Assembly: GCA_963971425.1 (NCBI GenBank)
Contig: OZ020523.1
Span: forward strand, 19,511,105-19,575,104
Direction: 5' to 3'
Length of the DNA stretch: 64,000 nucleotides
Origin: Bryoerythrophyllum caledonicum
Taxonomy: Eukaryota; Streptophyta; Bryopsida; Pottiales; Pottiaceae
Shown here piece by piece: positions 34,525-46,235 of the stretch; the stretch's first letter is position 1, and every line of letters begins with the position of its first letter. The notes under the pieces are model-generated. The model made no database searches. It was not told the DNA's origin and worked only from the letters and a program-made list of their open reading frames with translations. Both the position numbers and the translations under genes were made by a program.

Positions 34525-35293
34525 GAAGATTGCCAATTTCAATGCATTCATCACCAAATGTAATAAATGCTAGTTTCCAATGCATTCAACACAAAATGCA
34601 AATAAATGCTTTTTAACCATATCTAATTGTAGGATCTTGTTTAGGATTGAGAAGTTTGGTAAAAACTATGGTCAGTTTGACCGCACCGATTAAAAGATAT
34701 TAGCCTTTGAATGAGACACAAACCTTTTTTCATCTCATACTAAGCACCTTCAACAAACTTTTATCACATGTGGCAAATTTTTGCACAAATAGTTGTGACT
34801 TTCTAATTCTAACTGAAATAAGATCAGATTAGGCACATGTGCACAAAACTTTAGAAGTAGTAGATGGGTAAAAGAGGTCCTCTAAAATCCTACGATGCAA
34901 CTATGTGATGAGAGCTAATAAGTTTTGCATATAACATATCCTTCTCATATTTTTTAAATCCATAAATCCCTACGTTTGATGCAAAAATTTCACATTCCTT
35001 TTCAAGAGGAATTTTTGAATTGAAAAATTGAACCTCTATTGAGTTTAGAATAAAACAAACTTTTGATATACTTTTTGTCATGGATTACACTAAGCTGCAC
35101 TATTTGTATATGTTAGTGAAAATTGTTTGCTTTGAACCATAAGTCGGATTTCTACCAAAAAAAGAAAATGTCAATAGAAAGTTATAAAAAGTTGTCCATT
35201 CAATGAAAAATCTCACAGAATCATGCCAAATTTTGAAATTGAGGGACTCAATTGAAACTCAATTGTCCCCCAAGCAACAATTGACCTTTAGGG
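34525..35293. mobile_element. TTAA-target element, family B, left end lost
   Basis: Colinear with 18,707-19,513 ('cacatgtgcac', 'gatgagagctaataag'-like and 'cactatttgtatatg' blocks). The right end 'gacctttaggg' meets TTAA at 35,294-35,297; the left terminus is not recognisable. Confidence 0.7.
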
Positions 35294-35721
35294 TTAATGA
35301 GGAGAATGTCATAAGATCTTTACCATATTCTCTATTTTGCTTTTAATTTAAAAAAGAATTCTATAAGTATGTTTCTTGAGCCAAGTACCCTAAGCAATTG
35401 AAATAGCTCGTGATTTTTATGTTCATCTACTTAAAATACTATACAAATGATTTCAAGTATAGCATAAACAATCTATTTTATTTTTGCGGATTTATTGCTT
35501 ATTGTATGGGAAGAGGTTCATGTGCGAGGGCCTCTTCCAATGTAATACTACAGGCGGGTTTTGGTGCCCGTGTTGCCCAACACTCAGCAAAGTCATTGCT
35601 CTCGGCACACAACAAGTAGCTTTCAACACCCAAAGAATATATGAAAGTGAATACGACTAGTTGTAAAACTTCAATAAATGAGTGTCTATGACCACTTTTT
35701 AGACTCAAATTTTCATCTGAC

Positions 35722-35944
35722 ACTACACTAAAATTGAGAATTAGTGTTAAGCACAATAAATGATCTAAAATGTTAATAAGTTTTTACTTGTGATGAATGC
35801 TTTTACCAACAATGTTTACAATGATTCCCCTCGTTGAATAGTATCAATAGTTGTGCTCATAGTAAAATCTCCACCTAAAGTAAAAACTTATAGCATTTAC
35901 AAATTACTTAGTGTGGTTACACTAATTCTCAATTTTAGTGTAGT
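35722..35944. mobile_element. MITE, family I copy with 26-bp perfect inverted ends (223 bp)
   Basis: Both ends read ACTACACTAAAATTGAGAAT and go on to TTAGTGT: 26 bp identical in inverted orientation. The interior carries 'aagtttttact' and its complement. A fragment of the same end lies near 41,190-41,230. Target duplication unclear; superficially CACTA-like. Confidence 0.7.
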
Positions 35945-36205
35945 AGCAAACCATTTGCTCCTCACTGCCAAAAACAATAAAAAGCGTAGTCCCGACAACG
36001 GAAACTTGACTCACTGGACTTGTGCTATGTGATTGATGAGTGCATCGGGTCACTAGAAACAAGCCATCGACCACATTCCCAACAATCAAGGTCTGACATC
36101 CGACATGCTTCCATCTTACCATCCTATCGTTCAATTTTTGGAGCACTGTAGATTTAATTTTCTCCACCTAGAATTTGCTTTGGCACACATGATGCAACCC
36201 GATGC

Positions 36206-36293
36206 AAGAAGAAGAAGAACGCCGGTCTCCGAAGGACCCGACGTGAATATAGTGTCTGTTCGTTCCACTACTAAGACCATGCCCACCGGACAA
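36206..36293 (-). repeat. short retroposon-like repeat, family H copy 4
   Basis: Near-full copy starting 'aagaagaagaacgccggtct' and running to 'ccatgcccaccgg'. In the minus-strand sense it can form a short stem (CGTCGG...CCGGCG) just before the (TTC)n tail. Confidence 0.6.
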
Positions 36294-36387
36294 AGAATAG
36301 TAAACTGGAACTACTTCCCGCTTTCGAGGGTAGACACTATGTAACAAGTAACCACGAGCCATAAAACCAACCAATCGAAAGAATAGC

Positions 36388-36475
36388 AAGGGTGGAGGGA
36401 GGAGGGAGAAGAGAGGAGAAAAGGGGGGGAGGAGAGAGAGGGGAGGGAAAAAGGGAGAGGAGGGTGTGTTTTGCA
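36388..36475. repeat. purine-rich low-complexity tract
   Basis: A G/A-only run on the plus strand. Read on minus it is a pyrimidine-rich 3' tail directly after the LINE stop codon at 36,481-36,483, so it may be part of the LINE 3' UTR. Confidence 0.7.
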
Positions 36476-36480
36476 ATTTT

Positions 36481-39400
36481 TTATGGGGGGTCTTGTGTAT
36501 CGGGGAGGGCTTGGTTGTTTTCAATTTTACGTTTATGGAGAAGGATTGACATAGCATGTTGTATGGCAATGATGTTAATATTCTTGAAAGTGTTTGTAAT
36601 AGTATCAATAGGAATTTTGAAGGTGTCGTCTAGGATTTTAATAGGTGGGATAAAGGTGGTGGCACGAGCGCCAGCTGTGATTACAATAAGGGGGTCTACT
36701 TTCGAGCCGAGGGCAGTGATGTCGTCAATAAGGGGTCGGTATTTATTGATTTTGTTTTCTATTGTTTCTGAGAGAATCTGTCATTGCGATATGTAAATTT
36801 GATGAATTGAATGATGTAGTCTTGGTTTATGTGGTCGGGTGGGGGGTCATTGTATGGTAGGCCTCTAACACATAGGATGTCTGGTTTGAGTCGGGCATTG
36901 GAGTAGCATCTTTGAGTTACATATGTACATGGGAGTAGCCATTAGAGAAGTTTTGGGGTCATTGAAAGGCCCCCTGAGCCCAAAATCGGGCAGCTGTTTT
37001 GAGCGGGAAATGTACAAGACACATTAGAAAATCGTAGAGGCACATAAGGTGCCACCTTGCTGCCGCACTCGAGCTCATGCAAGTTCGCAGCCAATCACTG
37101 AACTGAAGTCTTGTGCTTGGGTACAATAGACATCGTACTTTCGCATGTGTGCTTAGACGTACTCTCAATATTTAAGTAGATCCACGGCCTTTGAATTTTT
37201 TTTAAAACAACAACATTGTCCTAGCCAGACTGAATAAACAAGCTGTAAATTTATGGCGGGAATCTGATGACATGGATTAATGGTGCACAATCTAAGTATG
37301 TAATCATCCTCTTTCCCAGCCCCAGGCGTCTTAGCTATTTAGTTTCAAAAGTTTTGAGGAGAGAAGCAAGTTACTTTGTTGCTAGATGTTGAAGCCATTG
37401 GAAGAGGTCCATAGTGTCGTGCTCCACAACACTGTGGATGCACTTGGTAAGTATATTCCACTGCGCGAACCGTAGACTGAAAATTCAATATTTCCTCGAA
37501 CCGTAGACTGCAAGTTCAATATTTCTTGAACATCGCTTACGTGCTTAATGTATCCAAGCATACCCTGCTCGTTGTGGCACAAAAATTAGATATTCTTTTG
37601 TAGATACTCTAGATATTCTTTTGTAGTGCGGAAGCTTAGAGGTGAATTGGTAGCTGGATCCACTGGATATAAACCACCATCAACCCAGAGGTCAATGTGA
37701 ATTTCACCAACTACCCTCCTTGCCGCAAAGGTTAAACGATTGACTTGATCATGCAAGAACGTGCCTCTCTTCATAACTGAAGCATAGCTAGAACTCAACT
37801 TGACAGCAAGAATATAAGTATTTGTAACATCTCTAAGTGTCATGCTGATGCAACGTTAAAATCAGTGTTGTCTACCAATCTGACAAGAAAGTATCACTGG
37901 AAAGTGAATCTAGGACACGTGATACTAAACGTCAACTCAAGTCATTGCAAAAACATTGTGCTACATCAGAGGTCGAAGACAAGGTTGACAAAAACTTGGC
38001 GCATGCCAAACATGCCACATGCCATAAATCACACATCTTCCCGCCAATTTATTTTGCTCCTTCCCGCCCTACTAAAGCTGAAGTGGCATAAGTTTTTAAA
38101 TGATTTTATAGCACAAGTCATTTTATACTATTTGTGAGCTGGTACAGTAAAGCCTCATTTGCATATTTTATTGATGTAGTTGTTTGGTACATGTGATACT
38201 AAATGGTTTTTCTTTAGACTGAAAGGACGGGAATTTTTTTTAAAATCTGTGAGCTAAAAAGTGCCGTGATCACGCTGGCATGATCTATTATTGTTTAAGC
38301 ATGCCATCTCAGATTTGAGCATCCCACATCACAGACCGTGAAGGCATAATCATGTCGTTTTGCTTTGTGGCTGGTCCTTTAGCTGGACGACAGGGACGAC
38401 CAACGGCCGGGGTAGGCTTAACGTACCACTACCCAAGCAAGAATATGCTCAAAGGTACCATGCCCGAAACTCCCTTAAAGGGCATCTCAATGACCCCAAA
38501 ACTTTTCTAATGCATGGTGGGACGGTGTTTTCTTGTGGATTGTTATTAAAGGTGCCGGCATTCATGAGAATGAAGCATCTCGATTAATCATGGGAGGTGA
38601 TTAGTTTACGAATTTCCCATACGGGTTTGCTATGTCTTTTGACAATTAAGGAGTGTATGTGATGGTTATGACATTTAAGTAAAACATGTAGCCATGTGTT
38701 GGGGTCCGTGGAAGTGCATATGGGGCATGTTATGGATGGGAATCTTTCTATTCCAAAGAAGAGTTGTTTTCGGGCGTTTCCCATATATTGATCGGTACGG
38801 AATTTAATGAGGCATGTTATTTGTGAGTCTGAGATGATGGGATTTTTCCATAAATTTGTAGAGAATTCATTGTCTATATTGTTGTTGCCAGTCCATTTAT
38901 CTACATTAAGGAAGATTTCTGCAATTGTATCAAGGTTGTTATAGAGGTCTTGTTTCTTGAGATATTTGTTTAAGAATCTAACCGGGCCTTTGTTGGGGGT
39001 ATCTTCTTTAGAAAGCCAATCTTCTCTTTGGAAGTAGAAAGGGGTAGCATGGGCATGTTCGTATGGGTTTTTGGCATTTTAATGCGATTTTTTGCGACCT
39101 TCTTTTGCAAGTTTATCTGTTTGTTCGTTTCCATCAATATTGGCATGGACTTTAACTTTGTGAAGAGTTGTTATTTGTGTTCAATTTTGTAGCATTTGGA
39201 CCATTGATTTTAATATAGTTTGGTCGGGGTGGATATTGTGGAGGGTAGGGTGTGTTATTTGGGTGTTTAGTAGATATAGTGCATTAATAGAGTCAGTGAA
39301 TATGTGTGCAGGTTCATTGTTTTATTTTGATATGATGATTTGTAGTGTTTTGTGTATGGCCGTAAGTTCTGCTGTGAGGATGTTTTGTAGTCCATGAAGT

Positions 39401-40029
39401 CTTTTGGCTACTTCAATTTCTTTAAGAGGGTTATATATACCCTAGCCAACTTTTTCTTTGCGCCAATTCCCCGGGTTAACTTGTTCAGGTGGTTTGAAGG
39501 ATCGACCAGTATAGTAGCTATATGCAGGGTCAAATTTTGGTGAGGTTAGAGTTTGGTAGTTTGGGAGTAGTGGGGGTGTTACAAGGTAGTCTAATGTACT
39601 ATTGGTGTAGTTTAGTTTTGACCATTTTTTGTTACGATTTACGTGGGTTTGTATACTTGATGGTAGGGCCACTTTTGTATATAAGCGGTGTATGTTTAGG
39701 GAATTTGCTATGGAGGTGAGTTTGGCCAATTGTTCTAGGGTGCCAAGAGTTTGATTTTGGTGATGGACACATATTATTTGTAATTTAGATGGTTCAATTT
39801 GGGGCTTTTTTAGCTCCAGTGGGATAGTGGGTTCTTTGTATGGAATTGAGTTTGCTTCAAATAGTGCAATGATATGGGAGTCCGGGAATGGGTTAGATTG
39901 TTGGTTAAAGCTTTGGTACCAATTTTTGTTCGGTGTAATAATGAGTGCAACCCGATGCACATCAAGATTATGGATATGAAATAATTCCTTAAGCGCCTCT
40001 TGTACCTGCACGTGCACTTGTGGAAGCAA
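36481..40029 (-). pseudogene. 5'-truncated LINE with RNase H, CCHC finger and restriction-like endonuclease remains
   Basis: Read on minus. The first part (40,029-39,442) is open but has no reverse transcriptase motifs, so the element is cut off on its 5' side. An RNase H region follows (about 39,450-39,090): AEL, FTDSINAL and DGNEQTDKLAKEG are visible, but the first catalytic Asp seems lost (SYYTGRSF) and there are in-frame stops. Next come a C-x2-C-x9-H-x4-C finger (38,727-38,671), an RHSKPVWEI block and, beyond a 1.57-kb insertion, LKPDILCV (about 36,885) and a C-terminal region (TAGARATTF) ending in a stop at 36,481. The CCHC-RHx-KPD order is that of restriction-like endonucleases of R2-type LINEs. 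Together with RNase H it recalls the Dualen/RandI group. It is clearly inactive. Confidence 0.7.
36940..38512. mobile_element. 1.57-kb inverted-repeat element inserted in the LINE
   Basis: Inverted ends CATTAGAGAAGTTTTGGGG... and ...CCCCAAAACTTTTCTAATG (about 25 bp). Removing it joins the LINE frame exactly: ENTVPP at 38,513 continues to WLLPC at 36,939. No clear target duplication is left. Inside, two minus-strand frames (37,843-37,586, 85 residues; 37,582-37,382, 66 residues) follow each other and may be one captured or decayed gene, of no family I know. A 32-bp near-duplication lies at about 37,467-37,530. Confidence 0.65.
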
Positions 40030-40034
40030 AATTT

Positions 40035-41940
40035 AGCATTGGGAGTTAGAGTCACCAAATCCTAAGTGGTGAAAATTTTGAAAATTGTCAAACCAAACCT
40101 TAGAGACAAAGAATTGTACATGGTGGAGGCAGGCAATGCAACCGTTATGGCCGCGGGGGGGGGGGGGGGGCGACCTTGGGCCGCCGTAGAAGAGGGAACG
40201 TTGATACGCCGTAGAAGCAAAAGTGTTGATACAGGAGGGAGAGCTGGAGCGTTGATACAACGGCAGCAAGATATTAGAGAAGAGACATAACTAAGAAGAG
40301 TAGAGAGAGGCACAATGAACTGGTTTGTATCGGACCTGTATGGAGCGGACATCTCGAATCCCATTGGACCTTTTGGGCGGAAGGCTTGCATCATGCAACT
40401 TTCTTGTACACCAAACATTGTATATAGTATGGATGCATCGGTAAAGTGGGTGAAAAATGATGTGGACTACATCAATTTTGATTTCGGAACACAACAAATG
40501 TGGACACATGTCAACATGTGTCATGTCGTCCACTCCCACCTCACCACCACTCACTACCAAATATCTTCCACTCCCCCCACTCGCCGCCACCTCGCTGCCG
40601 CTTATCGCCGCTTCTCCATCAATCTACATTAATTCTGTGCCAACAATTTTGGATCATCCCACATTGTCTTTTGGAGAACATGATTTGATGTGGATTAAGA
40701 ATTGAGGTGGACCGCTGTAATTTGTGTTTACTAGAATTAGTGTAGGCATTTCAAAATACTTTGTTCCACTACATTTGTACACACCAGGGGGTTTTTTTTG
40801 GCGATATGAGGCCAAATTGGCGAATTTTTTTTCTTAAAAGGAATATTCCCCCCAAAATGGGAAATTTGTGATTTTTTATTGCCAAATTTTTATTGATGAT
40901 CATTATCGTATCGCCATACTGCCACTAATGAAGAGGAGGGACTCTATTCCGTCGCCAAAAAGATGTACAAATCTATGTTTTTCAAAGAAGAATTCTCCAA
41001 AATAGATATTTATGAAGAAAATTTGATTTCAAGTGGTTTCAAAAGTAATTTTGTGTCGCCAAAGTTGCCGTCTCTAGAAAATTTGTGTGGCCACTCTGGC
41101 GAAAACTGTGAAACAAAAAAAAGAATTGTAACTTTGGCATTTAACTAGCTTTACTATATCTCGAGTTGACATTTAGTGTTAGAGTTCGTAATTAGTGTTG
41201 CAAACACTAATTCTCAATTTTAGTGTAGTGAACGGTGTAGTTTTTGGCAACTTTTAGTGTCACCACATGAGAAACCACCAGGGTATTACGGTGTCACACA
41301 TTTGTCACCAAGAGAAATACATAAGCCAACAAGCATAGAGTACTTAGAAAAATAACAATCTAATGGGGAATAATGTCATTATTATATCATATTTTAAAAA
41401 AATTGCCTATCTTCACTTGCAACATCTATATAAACTAATAAATGATAGGTGATATAAGTGCCTTAATCCAAGATGCACATGACATGAAAAGTGTGGTCAT
41501 GTCAAGAGGGTCTTTGAGCAAGAAAAGGGGTCCGGTTTTCAAAGAACTTTCTAAGGGAAAGCTTCTCACATGTCACCACCAAGACCGTTCAACAAGATGT
41601 AAGGTAAGGTTTGACAAACTTTCAAGAAAACCAAACAAGCAAGGATGGCACGAGGTAGTCCCACACACATCATGCCTAGGTTTGTCAGAAAATAACTTTG
41701 AAAGAATTGGGAACTTACGTGAGCCAAAAAATGGAACTAGAATGAGTTAGTTTTGGGGATATTTTGCTGTTTCAAAGCATTTTAGGCCATATGTGAGGAA
41801 TTAATAAAACTCGAAAAGTCATATTTTTTGACCGTGAACCATAGCTATTTCAGAGAAAATGGAAAATTTGTTTCGAGGGCGATGAGTGTGCTATGATGCT
41901 AAACATTTGAAGGCAGCCCCATGCCACACATGAAGTCAAT
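40035..41940. other. no gene recognised
   Basis: Includes a homopolymer of about 15 G at 40,156, an end fragment of MITE family I near 41,190-41,230, and a 102-codon plus-strand frame (41,442-41,750) without recognisable motifs. Confidence 0.4.
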
Positions 41941-41953
41941 TGTTGACCTAGTT

Positions 41954-42065
41954 GTTGTTGTTTTTTTTTTTTTTTATAAATTTTAATTTAAAAAAATTAA
42001 AATACACAAATAAAGGTGACTTTACTGCAGGGAAAAGAAACAATTACAAGGCAAACCCCGCCGGG
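41954..42065 (-). mobile_element. 112-bp retroposed insertion with poly(A) on minus
   Basis: Flanked by perfect 12-bp direct repeats GTTGACCTAGTT (41,942-41,953 and 42,066-42,077). The plus strand starts with a poly-T run and ends 'aaaccccgccgggg', so the insert is a short, 5'-truncated retroposon in minus orientation. The LINE at 36-40 kb is not visibly its parent. Confidence 0.8.
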
Positions 42066-42258
42066 GTTGACCTAGTTTTTCAAAACGCCTAGAACATGCT
42101 ACTTGTGTGTTCTGACACGGGAAATTCAACAATTATATCATGACTGAGTCCATCCAGAAATAGTTTCCGATGAGCCTAAATATATGATTCTTTTCATCAA
42201 AGGCATGACCCCATAAATACATCCATGCACATCCATGCTTTATGAACTTCGGTCTCCT

Positions 42259-42300
42259 CAAAAGAAGAACCCGCTTGAATATAATGTGTGTTTGTTCCTA
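42259..42300 (-). repeat. short retroposon-like repeat, family H copy 5 (partial)
   Basis: 'aaaagaagaacccgcttgaatataatgtgtgtttgttcct' matches the H body. No target duplication found. Confidence 0.45.
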
Positions 42301-42448
42301 TCACTATACAGAAGTGGAAGGCATGCAATATGCACATGAATGATGTGGGCGTCAAAGTCATGCCCCACAATCCTTCTAGAACTCAAACAATCACATCACT
42401 ACTTACTTCACCCACCAGAGCACAACAACAAATAGACAACATTTATCA

Positions 42449-43221
42449 TTTTGAGTTTGGGTAGGGTCCCACAATCTTAAATTTAGGCATGACTTTTTAA
42501 GATTTTTTTATTTGAATGTGCACTTTGTTATATGCTTCCCGTCGACATACTTTTTGTAGAAATCCAACTTGCGGTCCAAAAGTTACAAACATTTTTCAGT
42601 AACACATATAGACAGTGCAACAGATTAATGTGACATATAACAAATAGTGAGGCAAAAATTTAATTAATTCTAAATTATATAGAAATAAGAGTTTTGGTTC
42701 AATTTTTAAATTCAAAAATTCCTATTGGAAAGGAAATGGAAATCCTTGCATCTACCGTAGGGATTTTCAAATTTTGAAAAAATGAGAAGGATATGATATA
42801 TGCAAAAATTGAAGTGTTTTGTTATTTTTCAACACATAGTTACAAATTTGCACGATTTTAAGGACATCTTCTACCCCTCTTCTATTTCTAAAACTTGGTA
42901 CAAATGTGCCTATCATGATCCTTTTTAAAGTCAAAATTAGAAAATCATGGACCGCAGTGCAAAAATTTTCCATTGAAGGTGGTCAAGTATGTTGAAGGTG
43001 TTTAGTATGACCTCAAAAAGAGTTTATGTCTCACTTCAAAGGCTGATATCTTCAATCCGTGCAATCAAATTGAACAAATTTTTTACCACACACTTGTACA
43101 ATCCCAATATAAGATAATACAGTTAGAAAAAAATTGTGTTTATTTTCATTTTGTGTTGAATGCATAGAAACTGGTAGTTTTCAGTGAGTTTTGGTGCTGA
43201 AATGTTGCGGTCCTTTAGGGG
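42449..43221. mobile_element. TTAA-target element, family B, inverted, one end lost
   Basis: Reverse-complement match to 18,707-19,513. The right terminus 'gcggtcctttagggg' meets TTAA at 43,222-43,225. The left side starts abruptly at 'cattttgagtttgggta', about 40 bp inside the element end. Confidence 0.7.
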
Positions 43222-43246
43222 TTAATTAACCAAGGTGGGCCAAAGT

Positions 43247-43312
43247 GGAAGAAAGAGGAACTCTAGTCTTTAAAGGAGACTAGCATGAATATAGTATCTG
43301 TCCAAGGATTTT
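43247..43312 (-). repeat. short retroposon-like repeat, family H copy 6
   Basis: 'gaagaaagaggaactctagtc' through 'gaatatagtatctgtcc'. A perfect 7-bp stem CTAGTCT...AGACTAG takes the place of the GC-rich stem of copy 4: different bases, same position. Confidence 0.55.
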
Positions 43313-43698
43313 TTCTCTTTGAACAATCATGAGTACAAGAACTTTAATGTTTGTACTTAAAATAAACAATTCTTTTTTTGCTTTTACGTTTTATTTCTAA
43401 TGTTTGCTTGATAAAGTAGGGCCAATATTCTCATGTAGATATTACTGAATCCAACACTTTCCATTGAAATCCCAACACTTCATAATCTCAAATGTCATTG
43501 TAGGAACTTGCCTAAACTCTTAGAAACAATACTCTATAAATAATCATGTTAAGAGTTAATAGATATAAGCATAAGTATGGTCCAAAGAGGAAATAATATA
43601 TTTCATGGAATGAAACAATCCATTTTTGAAAACTTTGTGTTTATATATCATTAGTATAGATCCCGATGTTCCCGACAAGGCAAGGGCATTCCCCCGAG

Positions 43699-43852
43699 AC
43701 CATATCTTGGCAAAATACCATGTCTTGGCACAATAACATGTCTCGGTGTGATACCATGCCTCCACACAATACCATGTCTTGAAGTTATACCATGTCCCCA
43801 TGTGATACCATGTCTCGTCGTGATACCATATCCTGGCACGATATTATGTCCA
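43699..43852. repeat. minisatellite, about 21-bp unit
   Basis: About seven imperfect copies of a unit near 'ataccatgtctcggcacaat'. The open frames across it on minus are just the repeat read through. It is not a CRISPR: there are no spacers. Confidence 0.85.
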
Positions 43853-44175
43853 ACAAGATTTCATTTGACTAATTTCATCCATTAGATTCAAGCATAGATT
43901 TGTCCAAGTTTGTTGAACAGACAATATTTAATTACACAGAGATACACATAGAGAAACCCCTATTTTTTGCGTAACCACAAAGATCACAATTATCAGGAAT
44001 GGGACCTTTCCTTGTCTTTTGAGAGCTTTCCTAAGCCTAGCTATGTTCGTCCATGCCCATAGCCACAAGATGGAAGTGCTTATAGGAACAATGCATGTGT
44101 TGTATGACAAAACTCCAAATTTTATAAAGTATATAAATTAAGGGTCTTCAATCCTTTTCGTCACATTATTTTTTA

Positions 44176-45038
44176 CCTCTAAAGAACGGAGACAATGTTT
44201 CACCAAAACCACCCCAAAATTGCAAAGAGAAGACGTTGCAAAATCAATTGAAACAACATTTTACTGTTTTTAAGAGTATGATCTTTGAATTTACTACTAC
44301 AAAGAGGCACTCAAAAGATTTTGTAAATTTTGACCGCACTTTTGTCCGTTTGAAGAGTGTTAAATTTTTTATGTCCCTGCGAGGACATGGCCAATATACT
44401 TTGACTCAAGTTAATGTCATATCTGCTTAGTACACATTGCATAGTTTTTATGGATCTATGCTTTACCTTGTGTTAGGTCATTACACACCAATAATCACAA
44501 ATAATGGAGATGTTAAGGATTAAAAACATTGACTTGCAATGACTATGGGTATAAGTAGCCATTTACATAGAAAAGCAATATTATTTTTTAAATAGAGAAA
44601 TTATTTTTTGATTGAAAATCCAAACATTGGATAGAATTATTATGCCTTACTCCAATAATAGAAAAACTATTTTTGAAAAGAAGTAAGCTCCTTAATACAC
44701 ATGCATTTTAAAGTAAAAACAAAGAGGGTTGTAGAGAACTTTTCTTCAATGCAGATAACTTTTATTCCTCAAAAAGGTGCAATTGTTAACAACAGAGTAA
44801 TACTATTCATCTCAATAGTACCCTACCAAGCTGCTTCAAACTTGAGTTTCTTATGTTTGAAGCACCATAAATTTTTCCATGTAAGTCCAAAAAAATAAAA
44901 ATATAAAAAACACCCGCGAAGATAACCCGTACTCCAATTCTCACTAAAACTTTCATGAAGTTGTCTTCAAAACTAAATTTTTTAGGAACTTGATCAAAAT
45001 CAATTTGTACCCTCCGTGTACAAATTGTCCTTCAGGGG
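44176..45038. mobile_element. TTAA-target element, B-like, worn
   Basis: Left end near 'tctaaagaacggagacaatg', right end 'aaattgtccttcagggg' before TTAA at 45,039-45,042. The interior shares scattered blocks with the B copies ('ttacacaccaat', 'gtcaaat'). Confidence 0.55.
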
Positions 45039-45079
45039 TTAATTTCTTTTCCTTCCCTTCAAGCTCTAAACTGGAGTCT

Positions 45080-45490
45080 CATATTTTGTGTTATGCACAG
45101 TAAAGGACTTGTAAATGCTACAAGTTTTTACCCTCGATGAATATTTTTACGAACTATGTCTACAGTGATCCCCTTCTTTGAGTAGTATAGATTGTTGGGC
45201 TCTTAGTAAAGATCTTCATCAAAAGTAAAATCTATAGCATTTTCTAATCATGTATTGTGCATAATACTTAATACCATAATCAGAGTACACTTAAGATGGT
45301 GTTTAGTGATAACTAGACTAATTTGTTACAAATGCTATAAGTTTTTATCCCTTATGAATATTTTATCAACTATGTTTACAATGATGTCCCTCTTTCAGCA
45401 GTATAGATAGATGTGCTCTCAATAAAAAAAGTCTTCAAAAGTAAATAGTTATAGCATTATTATGACAACTACATTAAATATTGCATTTAG
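45080..45490. repeat. two tandem copies of MITE family I
   Basis: 'aaatgctacaagtttttacc' (about 45,115) and 'aaatgctataagtttttatc' (about 45,341), each followed by 'tatgtYtacaRtgatSYccct' and 'agtatagat', lie 226 bp apart. The second copy ends 'catttagtgtagtgata'. Confidence 0.65.
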
Positions 45491-45494
45491 TGTA

Positions 45495-46235
45495 GTGATA
45501 CAAATAGCGTAATTACTCTTGGACATTATTTGTAAACAAGTTGATAAATAGTGTGTGGCCGCCAATATCATTAATGTGAGCCTCAATCAACCGCCTACTT
45601 ACATCCTTCTCAATCAGTTGCCTATTGAATCAATCGCCTACTCAATCCACTCCCTATTACCCGCCTTCTCTTATCCATCTTATCGTCATTCTTGGCTCTA
45701 CCATTTTCTTGCAGTATCATTCTGCGGAGACTTTCCCTTGCACTCCTAGCTGGGGACTTTGTTGAGTGTCCCATTCCGTCAAGGGGGAGGAGGGGGGCTT
45801 ATACTCCGGGGCGAGAGGGCGGGGCAGAGATCTGAGCCCATTGATATGGGATAAGTGGCCTTTTTTTTTTGTCGAAGCAACTCTTTCCTGGTCGAAGTCG
45901 GTCGAAGTCTCGCAGCCGATCAAAGTCACCCCTGATAAAAGCCACCCTCCTCGAAGTCCAACCTCGGTCCAAGTCTTGGAGTCGAAGTCACGCAGTCTCT
46001 ACAATCCAAACACGTCAGCAGGGTTAATTAACTCCTTGAAGTGAGGATTGAAGTCACGTAGTCGGCCGAAGTTTGGAGGAGGTTATACTGCGGCACTGAG
46101 CCCAACCATATGGGATAAGCGGACGCCTCGCAACCTCGCCACGTCCCCGATAAGCATTTTGGATGAATGCATTTCATCCTCGTCTATAGGCTCTAGTAGA
46201 AATCCTAAACGAACAAACAATTTTTCATTGCAGAA
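45495..46235. other. no gene; partial duplication upstream of the pogo-like element
   Basis: 'ctgagcccattgatatggga' (about 45,833) and 'ctgagcccaaccatatggga' (about 46,097) are copies 264 bp apart. 'gtcgaagtc' words are reiterated at 45,890-46,065. No coding region recognised. Confidence 0.45.

Noticed and set aside
37382..37843. Two minus-strand frames considered as a real gene
   Set aside because: Too short and split by a stop; they lie inside an inverted-repeat insertion, so they are noted there as a possible captured fragment only.
40156..40171. Poly-G run as a biological signal
   Set aside because: Homopolymer of this kind may be slippage or an assembly artefact; no context supports a function.
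41442..41750. 102-codon plus-strand frame with a basic composition
   Set aside because: No family resemblance, AT-rich context, no splice or promoter support.
43651..43839. Repeat-containing frame that could suggest a repetitive protein or a CRISPR-like array
   Set aside because: It is a ~21-bp minisatellite without spacers; the open frame only reflects the absence of stops in the unit.
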